Notes: generated from the sequence alone by a model not told the origin. A stretch of 64,000 bases of DNA from Nitrospinota bacterium (GCA_016212275.1 JACRGR010000026.1:1-64000), one strand, 5' to 3'; positions 9,593 to 19,309 are shown, counted from the stretch's first letter. Numbers and translations are program-made.

Positions 9593-10861
9593 ATGCTTGA
9601 TATAAAACTGATCCGCAAAGACCGCCCCGCTTTTGAAAAGGGGCTCGCGCGCCGCAACGGGACTTACGACCTCGGGCCGCTAATGGAAGCCGAGGAACGG
9701 CGCGTGGCGATGCAGAGCGAATTGGACGGCATGCGCGCGCGCCTGAACGAGGTGTCCGGCGAGATTGGCAAACTGATGCGCGAGAAAAAGGACGCCACGG
9801 CGATCAAGGCGGAGATGAAGGGTCTCTCCGATTCCGTCAAGGAGCGCGAGACGGCATACCGCGCCGTTGAAAACGACATTACCGCCCTGGCCCTGATGAT
9901 ACCGAACGTGCCGGACGCCTCGGTGCCGGACGGCAAGAGCGAAGAAGAGAACGTGGTCGTCCGCTCGTGGGGCGAACCGCGGCAGTTCACCTTCACTCCC
10001 AAGAACCATCAGGAGATCGGCGAAACGCTGGGAATACTGGATTTAAAACGGGCCGCCAAGATCTCCGGCGCGCGGTTCGCGCTGTACCGCGGGCTGGGCG
10101 CGAAACTGGAGCGCGCGCTTATCTCCTTCATGCTGAATACCCACACCGCGAACGGGTATGAGGAAGTGCTCACGCCGTTTTTGGTCAACGCCAAATCCAT
10201 GACCGGCACGGGGCAACTCCCGAAATTCGAAGAGGATCTTTTCAAAATAGAGGGGGGGGAATACTACCTCATCCCGACCGCGGAAGTGCCGGTGACGAAC
10301 ATCTATGCCGACGAAGTGCTCGACGGCGCGGACCTGCCGAAAAAGTTCTGCGCCTACACCCCCTGCTTCCGCCGCGAGGCGGGCACCTACGGCAAGGTGA
10401 CGGCGGGCATCATCCGCCAGCACCAGTTCAACAAAGTGGAACTGGTGAAATTGGCGAAGCCGGAAGACGCGATGGCGGAATTGGAAGCGCTGACGGCGGA
10501 TGCGGAAGGCATATTGCAAAAACTGGAACTCCCCTACCGCGTGGTGGCGCTATGCACGGGCGACATGGGCTTTGCCAGCGCGAAAACCTACGACATCGAA
10601 GTATGGCTTCCCTCGATGAACCGGTATGTGGAGATATCCTCCTGCTCCAACTTCACCGATTTCCAGGCGCGGCGCGCGGGCATACGCTTCAAGCGTGACG
10701 CGAAAGCGAAGCCGGAGCTGGTGCATACGCTGAACGGAAGCGGACTTGCCGTGGGTCGCACCGTGGTGGCGTTACTTGAGAACTATCAACGCGAAGACGG
10801 AACCGTGGAAATCCCCAAAGCCCTGCGGCATTATGTGGGCGCGGACTCGATAGGGAAATAG
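9593..10861 (+). CDS. serS: Serine--tRNA ligase
   Basis: A 422-residue class II synthetase that charges tRNA-Ser. An N-terminal helical-hairpin arm (residues ~25-100) recognises the long variable arm. The catalytic core has [14 protein letters not shown], the TAEVP loop, motif 2 starting [10 protein letters not shown] and motif 3 [17 protein letters not shown]. The motif 2 loop reads [13 protein letters not shown], where most bacterial enzymes have G-x-DTRG-LIR-x-HQF, so the DTR residues are replaced by VTA. All other core residues look intact. A tRNA-Ser(TGA) gene lies 8 kb downstream. Confidence 0.95.
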   Translation: MLDIKLIRKDRPAFEKGLARRNGTYDLGPLMEAEERRVAMQSELDGMRARLNEVSGEIGKLMREKKDATAIKAEMKGLSDSVKERETAYRAVENDITALALMIPNVPDASVPDGKSEEENVVVRSWGEPRQFTFTPKNHQEIGETLGILDLKRAAKISGARFALYRGLGAKLERALISFMLNTHTANGYEEVLTPFLVNAKSMTGTGQLPKFEEDLFKIEGGEYYLIPTAEVPVTNIYADEVLDGADLPKKFCAYTPCFRREAGTYGKVTAGIIRQHQFNKVELVKLAKPEDAMAELEALTADAEGILQKLELPYRVVALCTGDMGFASAKTYDIEVWLPSMNRYVEISSCSNFTDFQARRAGIRFKRDAKAKPELVHTLNGSGLAVGRTVVALLENYQREDGTVEIPKALRHYVGADSIGK

Positions 10862-10906
10862 CCGCCTCACGTTGCCGTTACGCGCCAGACCTCATTGAGG
10901 GACGTT

Positions 10907-11128
10907 ATGAGCGACCAAGAAGGCCCGCTGACCATCACCGGCAAGGATTCCATTTGGGCTTGCACCTGCATGCAGTCCGCGCACTGGCCGTTTTGCGACG
11001 CGTCGCACCATACCTTCGGGGGCGGCGAGCCGGTGGAAATACAACTGGACCCGCAAAAAACCTACCAGCTGTGCCAATGCTACAAAACGAAGAACCGGCC
11101 GTTCTGCGACGGCTCCCACAACAAGTAA
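10907..11128 (+). CDS. CDGSH-type iron-sulfur protein, two motifs
   Basis: A 73-residue cytoplasmic protein with two zinc-finger-like CDGSH motifs, each of which can hold a [2Fe-2S] cluster with three Cys and one His. The first reads C-T-C-x8-FCDASH and the second CQC-x8-FCDGSH. Such tandem mini-CDGSH proteins are common in bacteria and archaea and are thought to act in iron or redox handling. ATG at 10907 has GAGG seven bases upstream, which makes it a better start than the TTG twelve bases earlier. It follows serS at a short distance. Confidence 0.9.
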   Translation: MSDQEGPLTITGKDSIWACTCMQSAHWPFCDASHHTFGGGEPVEIQLDPQKTYQLCQCYKTKNRPFCDGSHNK

Positions 11129-11166
11129 CGCCTTAACGGTTGACCCCGGTCACGCCATCCCTATGG

Positions 11167-11472
11167 TCAACTTGGTTGTGGGCCTTCATATCCCTCGATG
11201 ATGACCAGATCGAGGGTAGACACGGGTTGCCGCAATTTGATCGCTCGCTGGTATTCAGGTGATTTCCAGCAATCAAGGGCCGCCTGATATGTTGGAAACT
11301 CAATTATGCCGTTGCGCGCACGGCTCATGCCCTCGGGGTTTTCGAACTGACCGGCCCGCGCAAGAATGCGGGCGCCGTATTTCTTGAGCGGCTCCGCATT
11401 GGCCTCAACATAAGCTTTGTACTTTTCCTGATCGGCGATGTCGACTCGTACGATCCAGTAACCCTTTGGCAT
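11167..11472 (-). CDS. DUF1330 domain protein
   Basis: A 101-residue protein of the DUF1330 family, a dimeric alpha-beta (ferredoxin-like) barrel fold. It has the family opening MPKGYWIVRVDI, the YKAYVEAN helix and the C-terminal EGYEG. The biochemical role of the family is not known. A good ribosome binding site (CAGGAGAG) precedes the ATG. It lies between convergent CDGSH and glucan phosphorylase genes and is probably a single-gene unit. Confidence 0.88.
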   Translation of the reverse strand: MPKGYWIVRVDIADQEKYKAYVEANAEPLKKYGARILARAGQFENPEGMSRARNGIIEFPTYQAALDCWKSPEYQRAIKLRQPVSTLDLVIIEGYEGPQPS

Positions 11473-11585
11473 AAGTCTCTCCTGTTTTTATTGGGGGGCA
11501 AGTGCGCTCTTGATGATGCCTAAAAGTTATCCGATTCGCTGTACATCGGACGGCGGGCGGGAATGTGGCACGCCCCTTCCCCTCC

Positions 11586-14147
11586 TCACCCCCACAGGAT
11601 GAGGCCGGGGATGATCTGCATCACCAGATGCTCGTGGCTCGGCAATACGCGCACCGCGAAGCCATGCAGGCCCGCATTGTCGCACGGGATGTGGCCCGTG
11701 AAGCGGAACAGGTTGTCGCGGTCCTTTCCCGTGCAGTCCAGCACCGTGCTCTTTCCTTCTTCGATGTTGCCCGCGGAGTCCATCGCGCCATAGTAGCATT
11801 CCACCACGATGTCTTTTGGCTCGATGGCGCCAAGCTGGATAAGGGCCGACACCTTTTTCTTGCCCCCCACCTTGAGCGAACCGCCCGCGCCATCGCTCAC
11901 TTCCACGATCCTCAGGCTTTTCCACTCCGCTTCCAGTTTGCGTTTCCACGCCGCCAGCGAACGGATAATGGCCTGGTCCATCTGCACATAGTTCTGCCAG
12001 CGCAGGCCGAGCGGCAGGTAGAATTTCTCGGTATATTCGCGAAGCATCCGGTTGGTATTGAACTGCGCGTTCAACTGGGTGAGGCTGTTCTTCATTTTTT
12101 CCACCCATCCGCGCGGCAGACCGTCCGCGCCACGTTCGTAGAACAGCGGCACCGCGTCGCGCTCCAATATGTCGTAAATGGCGCGGCTCTCCACCGAATC
12201 TTGCAGGTTCGGGTCCTCGTACACTTCGTCGCCGCCGATGGCCCAGCCCACTTCCGGCGTGTACCCTTCGTCCCACCATCCGTCCAGCACCGAAAGGTTC
12301 AGCGCGCCGTTGGCGGACGCCTTCATGCCGCTGGTGCCGCTTGCTTCAAGCGGCCTTCGGGGGTTGTTCAGCCATATATCGCACCCCTGCACCAGGTAAC
12401 GGGCCACGTCTATATCGTAACTTTCGATGAACACGATCTTCCGGCGGAACTCCTCTTTGGCCGCCACATGGATGATGTGCTTGATGATATTTTTGCCTTC
12501 CACGTCGCGCGGGTGCGCCATGCCAGCGATGACGATCTGCACCGGGCGTTCGCGGTTGTTGAGTATCTTCGACAGCCGTTCCTCGTCGCGCAGGATAAGG
12601 TTGCCGCGCTTGTAGGTGGCGAACCGCCGCGCAAATCCGATGGTCAGAGCCTCCGGATCCAAGGCCTCTTCCGCCTGCCGTATATCGGATTCCGACGCGC
12701 CGCGCCGCTTGAGCTGGTCCACCAGCCGCCTCCGGACGAACCCGACCATCCGCTCGCGCCGCCGCTCGTGGGTGCGCCACAGTTCGGAATCGGGGATCTT
12801 GGATATCCGCTTCCAGGTGGTGTCTTCGCCCGGTTTGTGAACCCAAGCCTCGCCCAAATACCTATCGAAAAGGTTGCGCATCTCCTCGGATATCCAGGTG
12901 CGAATGTGGATGCCGTTCGTGATGGAGCGGATGGGAACCAGGTTCACCGGCAGGTCGGGCCAGATGTTCTGCCACATTTTGCGCGACACCTCGCCGTGGA
13001 GGGCCGAAACGCCGTTGCTCGCGGCGGAAAGCCTCAGGGCCACCACCGGCATGCAGAACATTTCCTTGTCGTTCGCCGGGTTCTCGCGCCCAAGCGCTAT
13101 CAGGTCGGCGATTGAAAGGCCGCGGTTGTCCAGCACCGGCCCCATGTATTTTTCCAACAGCCACTTTTCAAACCGGTCGTTCCCGGCGGGCACCGGGGTG
13201 TGCGTGGTGAACACGGTGGAGGCGATAATGGCCTCGCGCGCCTCGTGAAAGGTGAACTTCTGCGTTTCCATCAGGCGCAGGAGCCGCTCGATGCTGGAAA
13301 ACGCGGCGTGCCCCTCGTTCATGTGGCACACCGATACGCTCACCTTCAGGGCTTCAAGCGCGCGCACGCCGCCCACGCCCAGCAGTATCTCCTGCTTGAT
13401 GCGCATCTCGTTGTCGCCGCCGTACAGTTGCGAGGTGAGGGCCTGGTCTTCCGGGCTGTTTTCCGGGATATTCGTATCCAGCAGGTACAGCGGCACGCGC
13501 CCCACCTGCGCCTTCCACATCTGCGCTTTCACGGTGCGCGCGGGGAACGGCACCTCGATCATCAGCGGAGAACCGTCCTCTTTCGTCACCAATTTCAGTG
13601 GAAGCAGGTAGAAATTGTTCTCCGGCAGGTCTTCCAGTTGCCAGCCGTCGCGGTTCAGGCGCTGTATGAAATAGCCATGCGTGTAGGCCAAGCCGACCCC
13701 GACGATGGGAATGCCCAGGTCGCTGGCGGATTTCAGGTGGTCGCCCGCCAATACGCCAAGGCCGCCGGAATATATCTGCAAACACTCGTCCAGACCGAAT
13801 TCAAAGGAGAAGTAGGCGATGTGGTTTTCCTTGTTCCAACTGGTGCAACAGAACTCCTCGAACCAGGTGCTGGACTTCATGTAATCCCGCAGTTCGCTCA
13901 GCACCATGTTCATGTGGGTCAGGAAGCCGTCGTCGTTTTCCATCTCGCGGATGCGCTCCTGCGAAACGGAACCGAGCACCCTGGTGGGGGTGTGATAATG
14001 CTTTTCCCACAGGTCGCGGTCAACGCGCCGCATGAGGTTGATGGCGTCGGGATGCCAGGTCCACCAAAGGTTATAGGCGATTTCGTTGAGCGGCTGAAGT
14101 TTCTCCGGCAACGACGGCTGGATGATGAATTTTCGGAAATTCGGCAT
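11586..14147 (-). CDS. glgP: Alpha-glucan (glycogen/maltodextrin) phosphorylase
   Basis: An 853-residue family GT35 enzyme of the TIGR02094 type, which removes glucose-1-phosphate from alpha-1,4-glucans with pyridoxal phosphate. The N-terminal DUF3417 segment is present (residues ~1-115, AYNLWWTWHPDA). The PLP lysine lies in SGTSGMKASANGALNL near residue 610, and NDNHA-like contacts appear in CHMNEGHAAF. Length agrees with the family. The upstream GGGGAGAGG supports the start. No glycogen synthase or branching gene is nearby. Confidence 0.94.
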   Translation of the reverse strand: MPNFRKFIIQPSLPEKLQPLNEIAYNLWWTWHPDAINLMRRVDRDLWEKHYHTPTRVLGSVSQERIREMENDDGFLTHMNMVLSELRDYMKSSTWFEEFCCTSWNKENHIAYFSFEFGLDECLQIYSGGLGVLAGDHLKSASDLGIPIVGVGLAYTHGYFIQRLNRDGWQLEDLPENNFYLLPLKLVTKEDGSPLMIEVPFPARTVKAQMWKAQVGRVPLYLLDTNIPENSPEDQALTSQLYGGDNEMRIKQEILLGVGGVRALEALKVSVSVCHMNEGHAAFSSIERLLRLMETQKFTFHEAREAIIASTVFTTHTPVPAGNDRFEKWLLEKYMGPVLDNRGLSIADLIALGRENPANDKEMFCMPVVALRLSAASNGVSALHGEVSRKMWQNIWPDLPVNLVPIRSITNGIHIRTWISEEMRNLFDRYLGEAWVHKPGEDTTWKRISKIPDSELWRTHERRRERMVGFVRRRLVDQLKRRGASESDIRQAEEALDPEALTIGFARRFATYKRGNLILRDEERLSKILNNRERPVQIVIAGMAHPRDVEGKNIIKHIIHVAAKEEFRRKIVFIESYDIDVARYLVQGCDIWLNNPRRPLEASGTSGMKASANGALNLSVLDGWWDEGYTPEVGWAIGGDEVYEDPNLQDSVESRAIYDILERDAVPLFYERGADGLPRGWVEKMKNSLTQLNAQFNTNRMLREYTEKFYLPLGLRWQNYVQMDQAIIRSLAAWKRKLEAEWKSLRIVEVSDGAGGSLKVGGKKKVSALIQLGAIEPKDIVVECYYGAMDSAGNIEEGKSTVLDCTGKDRDNLFRFTGHIPCDNAGLHGFAVRVLPSHEHLVMQIIPGLILWG

Positions 14148-14201
14148 GACGCGGTTCCTCTCCCCGTTCCTTCACGCGGCAATGTGCCGCGGTTTTGCTT
14201 T

Positions 14202-15155
14202 CTACCCTACGATCAGCCGCCCATGGTGGCGGCTGTTCTCTATAAACACCGTGTTACAGTTTATCCCAGCGGACACCGACCCCGCAAGGTGCAGTCCGGC
14301 CACGTTGGTCTCCATGGTTTTAGGGTCGTATGCCGGCACGAACGTCACGGGGTCGAAGGTAATCCCGCACGAATGCATGAACCCCACATCGGGCCGGTAG
14401 CCGGTGAGGGCGAACACGAAATCGTTTTCCAGGATTTCCTCGGTGCCTTCCATGCGCACCGTGATGGCATCCGGCCCAATTTGCGCGATCGAGGCATTGA
14501 ACAATGCCCTTATCTTTCCGTCCTCCAGCCGTTTCTCGATGTCCGGGCGTATCCAATACTTCACCGCGTCGTTCAACGCCGGGCCGCGATGGATGAGCGT
14601 CACGCGCGCTCCCGCCCGGTACAGCGCCAACGCCGCCTCGGCCGCCGAGTTTTTTCCGCCGATCACCGCCACTTTCTGCCCGTAGTACGGATGGGGCGAG
14701 CCATAATAATGGGACACCTTGGGAAGTTCCTCCCCCGGTATGCCCAAGGGATTCGGATTGTCGTAATAGCCGGTGGCCAGCGCCACTTTGCGGGAAGTGT
14801 ATCTTTCCTCCCGGCCATTGACGTGACGCGCGGCAACGGCGAACACGCCATCGCGCTTTTCGATGGCGGTCACGCGCCGGTACAGCGCGAGCTTCAGCCG
14901 GTAATGCTTCGCCAATGAAACGTAATAGTGGAGCACCTGCGTGCGCGTGGGGCGGAACTGCTCGGTAACGAACGCCAGGTCGCCTATCCGCAAAAGGTCG
15001 GGGGTGGAAAAGAACGTCATCCCCTCCGGAAAATGGAAAATGGAGTTGACCACGCACCCCTTGTCCAACACGAGGTACGAAAGCGATTTTTTTTCGCATT
15101 CGATGGCGCAGGCCAGCCCGGCGGGCCCGGCCCCCACGATGATGAAATCCAGCAT
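14202..15155 (-). CDS. ypdA: YpdA-type FAD/NAD(P) reductase (putative bacillithiol disulfide reductase)
   Basis: A 317-residue flavoprotein of the thioredoxin-reductase-like superfamily. The FAD-binding GAGPAGLACAIE lies at the N-terminus, the NAD(P)-binding IGGKNSAAEAALAL near residue 170, and the closing FAD motif AGSVSAGINCNTVFIENSR at the end. It lacks the redox CxxC of thioredoxin reductase, as YpdA (Bdr) does. In Firmicutes YpdA reduces bacillithiol disulfide. I see no bacillithiol biosynthesis gene here, so the substrate is uncertain. The start chosen is the ATG at 15155, because a perfect TATAAT (15163-15168) lies seven bases upstream and would overlap the earlier ATG at 15164. Confidence 0.88.
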   Translation of the reverse strand: MLDFIIVGAGPAGLACAIECEKKSLSYLVLDKGCVVNSIFHFPEGMTFFSTPDLLRIGDLAFVTEQFRPTRTQVLHYYVSLAKHYRLKLALYRRVTAIEKRDGVFAVAARHVNGREERYTSRKVALATGYYDNPNPLGIPGEELPKVSHYYGSPHPYYGQKVAVIGGKNSAAEAALALYRAGARVTLIHRGPALNDAVKYWIRPDIEKRLEDGKIRALFNASIAQIGPDAITVRMEGTEEILENDFVFALTGYRPDVGFMHSCGITFDPVTFVPAYDPKTMETNVAGLHLAGSVSAGINCNTVFIENSRHHGRLIVG

Positions 15156-15162
15156 TGGAGAC

Positions 15163-15168
15163 ATTATA
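15163..15168 (-). promoter_or_regulatory. -10 element of ypdA (leaderless configuration)
   Basis: On the minus strand TGG-TATAAT (extended -10), seven bases, then ATG at 15155. The nearer upstream ATG overlaps this box, which decides the start. Confidence 0.6.
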
Positions 15169-15229
15169 CCAATTCACCAAATGGGAAAGGAAAATCCCCC
15201 CCTAGCGGAGGGACGCGGGGTGGGGAAGG

Positions 15230-15889
15230 CTACAGCCGCTGGCCGGAGGCCTTGAACCGGTGGTAGTGCGAGTACACTTTTCCCGCATAGCCGGTTCCCA
15301 CCTCGTCCCCATCTTCCAACTGCTGGTGCAATTGGCTGGGGCCCCGGTTATAGGCTTCCAGTGCGAGGTCCAAGCTCCCGAACCGCCGGATGAGTTTTGC
15401 GAGATATTTCGTTCCCAGGCTGATGTTCAGTTCGTTGTCGTCCATCAGCGCGTCCGCGTTTTCCACGGCCAGTTCCATGCCGGGGGCGATGAAGTCCGCC
15501 GTGTGCGGGCGCAGTTGCATCAGTCCCAGCGCCCCTTTCGGCGATACCGCGCGGCTGTTGAAACTGCTCTCCGCCTGGATGACCCCAAGTATAAGGTACG
15601 GGTCTATGCCGTACTGCCCGCTTTTCACCATTATCAACTCCGCCAGCAACGACGGGTTGTGGCGTAGCGAACCGCTGAACCGGGCGAGGATGGTGGAAAT
15701 CCGGGCGCGCGTTTCTATCCGATGGGCGTTTTGGGCGTTGTACTCCCGCTGAGCGGCGATCTTCGCCTCCAGTTCATCCCCCACCCGTTCAGATGCGGCA
15801 ATTTTCGCCTTGTAGTATTCCGCCGCCTGGAAGCAGGCTACACCCGCCACCAGCAAAGCCACAGAAAGGCATTTAGTTACCGGTCTCAT
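15230..15889 (-). CDS. Lytic transglycosylase (SLT domain)
   Basis: A 219-residue peptidoglycan lyase. An N-terminal hydrophobic segment (CLSVALLVAGVACFQAA) acts as signal or anchor, followed by a helical region and the SLT/goose-lysozyme-like domain from about residue 85. The catalytic Glu lies in IQAESSFNSRAVS, followed by KGALGLMQL and AYNRGPSQ, all diagnostic of family 1 lytic transglycosylases. It would cleave the glycan strand in the periplasm. ATG 15889 has AAAGGGG at good spacing and is preferred over the ATG at 15907. Could serve wall turnover or insertion of secretion or flagellar structures. Confidence 0.92.
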   Translation of the reverse strand: MRPVTKCLSVALLVAGVACFQAAEYYKAKIAASERVGDELEAKIAAQREYNAQNAHRIETRARISTILARFSGSLRHNPSLLAELIMVKSGQYGIDPYLILGVIQAESSFNSRAVSPKGALGLMQLRPHTADFIAPGMELAVENADALMDDNELNISLGTKYLAKLIRRFGSLDLALEAYNRGPSQLHQQLEDGDEVGTGYAGKVYSHYHRFKASGQRL

Positions 15890-16203
15890 ATTAGTACCCC
15901 TTTCCAAACTGCTATGTGCATTGATGCCTGATCAAGTTGTCTCAATCCAGTTGGCCTTGAGCGGCCAAATTTTCGCTATATATTCGTTATGCGTATTTTC
16001 TGTTTTTATTTAATGCAATTTTACCGATTAGGTATGGTTCTTGAGTTATATACTGGTGGCAAGAGGAATGTTAGAGGAGTTGGACCGAAAGGTCAAGCAT
16101 AAAAAATAGAGGTTATTTTAAAACGCATTATTTTACAAAAGGTTGCATTTTTTGATTTTGGTTTTGCCAGAGGGCGAAACGTCAGGGAGTTGACGCGAAC
16201 GTT
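15890..16203. other. AT-rich divergent intergenic region
   Basis: About 310 bases between the transglycosylase and the divergent repeat-protein gene. It is clearly AT-richer than its surroundings and likely holds both promoters. A short hairpin (TTGGCC-TTGAGC-GGCCAA, 15951-15968) followed by ATTTTC is visible. No coding potential is seen. Confidence 0.5.
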
Positions 16204-19148
16204 ATGGTTTTGACCTGTCCGAAGTGTTTGAGCCGGTACGAGGTGGATGCTTCGTCCATCCCGGAAGAGGGAAGTTACGCCCGTTGCGCCACCTGTGAAA
16301 ATATATTTTTTGTCAAAAAGAAGAAAAAATCGGCGAAAAAACCGGCCGTTCAGGAACTGGCCCCTGAGCCGGTAGTGGCAAAAGAACCGGCTGTTTCACC
16401 CCCCCCCCCCCTGAATCGCCGCCCCAAGCTGAAACTTTGCCCCCGGAGGAGCCAACCGTCCCTCCCGCGGCACTGCCGGAAACGCCTCCCCCCGCAATGG
16501 CGGAACAGGCGGCAATGCCTGCACGCCCGGCCACTTCCGCATCCTCCGCCCAATCAGATATTGATGCGTTGTTTGGAGGCGCGGCCAAGGTGGAAACGCC
16601 ACCCCCCGCACCTGCTCCCCAGCCGGTTCAGGTTGCCACAGAGGACAAGGGCGCATCGCCCGCCGATATTGACGCGATCTTCGCCGCCGCATCCGCGCCA
16701 AAGGCGGAACCGGCCAAACCGGAAGTCGCTTCGGCCTCAGACATAGACGCGATCTTCGCAAGCGCGCAGGTCGCCAAACAGGAGGCACCCCCTCCCCCGA
16801 TAGCTAAAGAAGCTGTCAAAGAAAAGGAATCGCTCAAGCCGGGCGACATAGAGGCCATTTTGGCAAATGTAAGCCCCGTGGTGGATAACAACGCGAAATC
16901 CGCCGCCCAAAACGATATTGACGCGCTTTTCAATAATGCGCCCAAAGCGGAGCCAAAACCGCAACCTGCACCCGTTAGCTCCACGGCAAGCGCAAGCGAT
17001 ATTGATGCCATCTTCGCCAGCGTCGCGGCACAAAAACCGGAACCGATCAAAACAGATGCACCCAAAAACGAGGCCGCCAGCGCGGCGGATATTGACGCGA
17101 TCTTCGCCGCCGCATCCGCTCCAAAGGCCGAACCGTCGAAGCCGGAGGTCGCCTCCGCAGATGACATTGACGCCATCTTCGCCGCCGCATCCGCGCCAAA
17201 GGCCGAACCGTCGAAGCCGGAGGTCGCCTCGGCCTCCGACATAGATGCGATCTTCGCCGCCGCATCCGCTCCAAAGGCCGAACCGGCAAAACCGGAGGTC
17301 GCATCGGCCTCCGACATAGATGCGATCTTCGCCGCCGCATCCGCTCCAAAGGCCGAACCGGCAAAACCGGACATCGCCTCGGCCTCCGACATAGATGCGA
17401 TCTTCGCCGCCGCATCCGCTCCAAAGGCCGAACCGGCAAAACCGGACATCGCCTCGGCCTCCGACATAGACGCGATCTTCGCCGCCGCATCCGCGCCAAA
17501 GGCCGAACCGGCCAAACCGGAGGTCGCATCGGCCTCCGACATAGACGCGATCTTCGCCGCCGCATCCGCGCCAAAGGCCGAACCGGCAAAAACCGAGGCC
17601 CCCGCAATGGCCTCGCAGGATGATATTGACTCGCTCTTTGGAAACGCGAAAGAAACCGCGGCCCCTGATGATATTGACGCGATCATGGCCGCGGCGCAAG
17701 CCCCCGCTCCGGCGGCCAGCGCCCTTCCGGCGGAACCGGCGGGTGGCACACAGGCGCTCTCCAACGACGATATAGACGCGATATTGGCGGGCGTTCCGGC
17801 CAGCAAGGAAGCCGAAATTCCCACGCCCACCACTGCGTCCGATGAAATTGTTTCGCAAGCGGATATGGACAGCCTTCTTTCCCAGGCCACACAACCGGCA
17901 AAAGAAGAAAAAGCCGCCGCCACCGGTGAGCCATACATTTCGCAAGACGACCTCGACTCGTTGTTAGGCGAAACAAAGGCCGCAATCGAGAAAAAGGAAC
18001 CGGCCATAAGCCAAGAAGATTTGGATACCCTTTTCACCGAAGCGCCCGCCGGGGCCGCGGCCCCCGCATCCGGCGCACAGAGCAACGTGATGGACCTGAT
18101 GGCGCAGGACGACGCCGAACTTGAATCGCTGTTCGCCAGCGAAGCCAGCGCTACCACCGGCGCCCCGAAAGCCGCGGCCCCCGCCGCCGCCACCCAAGCG
18201 CCCAAGGCCGAAGCGGAAGCCGGCATTGACACCTCGATGTTCGAGGGACTGGATAAAGAGGAAGCGGCCCCGATACCTGGCGAAGGCGTAAGCACAAGGA
18301 CTCAAGCGGGTGATACCGCACCCATACTCGAAGAAACGGGGGAGAAGAAGCCCGGAAAACTCGTCATTCTCGCGGCGTTCATTAAATCCAAACTGCCCAA
18401 GCGGAAGAAAAAAGAGTCGGCCCCCGCCGCCGAAGCCCCCGCGGAACCCGTGGCGGAAGCGCCCGGAGAAGAAACGGGACAAAAACCAAAAAAGAAATGG
18501 AAAAAAGCGCTGGCGCCCCTTGCGGCCATGTTGTTGGTAGCCGTCGGCGCGGGGATATATTTCTATCCCAAACTTGCGCCAAAGGCGGTCACAGTGGCAA
18601 AACATGAACCGGCCCCCGCCGCGAAGCCGGAAGAAACAAAACCGGTTGAAACGCCCAAAGCCGGAGAGCCAAAACCGGCGGAACAGGCAAAGATCGAGCC
18701 GACCCCGGTAGCGCCGGTGGAAACGGCAAAAGCCGCCGAACCGGCACCAGTACTTCCCGCACCTTTGCCGCCCGCGCCCGTTGCCCCGGTGGTCACGGCG
18801 CAGGTTGCGCCACCAACCCCGGCGGAGCCCGCCCTGCCTGAACAGAGAACTCTCAACCTCGGCATTATCGTGCCGGTGGACTTCAACACGCAGGTGGTGA
18901 AGGTGCTCTCCGCCGACGTGGAACTTCTGTTCACCGACGAAAAACAGAAGGCGATGGCGGAGAAAAAGCAGTTTCTGTACGAGGTGGCGATAGAGCAGGA
19001 GATAGAATTGTTCTTCAAGGACAAGTTCTACGAAGACACCCACTATGTGCAGGACAAGCTGATGGCCTACCTGTTCGACCGGTTCAAAAAGCGGGGCGAC
19101 ATGGAAAAGCTGTCCGGCGTGAACCTTCAGAACTTCTCCCTGAAGTAA
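16204..19148 (+). CDS. Zinc-ribbon membrane protein with ~20 FliM-like 'DIDAIF' motifs, split by a 13-C homopolymer frameshift
   Basis: The first 65 codons (ATG 16204) encode an MJ0042-type zinc ribbon (CPKC ... CATC), as found at the N-terminus of many deltaproteobacterial membrane proteins. At a run of 13 C (16399-16411) the frame is lost; one more C, or two fewer, restores a 900-residue frame that runs to 19148. That part carries about 19 clear copies of a [SAD]-D-I-D-A-[IL]-[FL] motif in Ala/Pro-rich linkers. Eight of these are near-identical 25-residue repeats, and later forms read SQDDIDSLF, SQADMDSLL and SQDDLDSLL. They resemble the FliM N-terminal CheY-binding peptide (LSQ-x-EIDALL). 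A basic stretch and one membrane helix (KALAPLAAMLLVAVGAGIYF) precede a Pro-rich linker and a C-terminal domain of about 100 residues, which may be FliL-like. Function unknown. Confidence 0.75.
17085..17612 (+). repeat. Seven tandem 75-bp coding repeats
   Basis: Units begin at 17088, 17163, 17238, 17313, 17388, 17463 and 17538 (first Asp codon of each DIDAIF), exactly 75 bases apart and differing by only a few bases. An eighth isolated unit begins at 16667. Each encodes DIDAIFAAASAPKAEP plus KPEVASAS-like linker. The near-identity points to recent expansion or gene conversion. Confidence 0.95.
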
Positions 19149-19223
19149 GCCGCTTCATTCCCCCGCCATACCCGAAGTTTATAGGAACGCTGGAATTTCT
19201 TTTGGTTTATGATACCGGCACGC

Positions 19224-19309
19224 GGAGGGGTGGCCGAGCGGTTTAAGGCGGCGGTCTTGAAAACCGTTGAACGAAAGTTCCGGGGGTTCGAATCCCTCCC
19301 CCTCCGCCA
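19224..19309 (+). tRNA. tRNA-Ser(TGA), CCA encoded
   Basis: Acceptor stem GGAGGGG with CCCTCC (7 bp), D-arm with GGTTTAAGGC, anticodon loop CTTGAAA giving TGA, long variable arm typical of type II tRNA, T-loop TTCGAATCC, and an encoded CCA at 19307-19309. Immediately downstream lies a repeat element that copies the 3' end of this gene. Confidence 0.96.

Noticed and set aside
13200-14918. Long plus-strand frames antisense to glgP and ypdA
   Set aside because: Composition-driven shadow frames; the minus-strand genes match known families over their full length.
17085-17612. Regular repeats possibly a CRISPR array
   Set aside because: Repeats are contiguous 75-bp units in frame with no spacers and encode a peptide motif; no cas genes.
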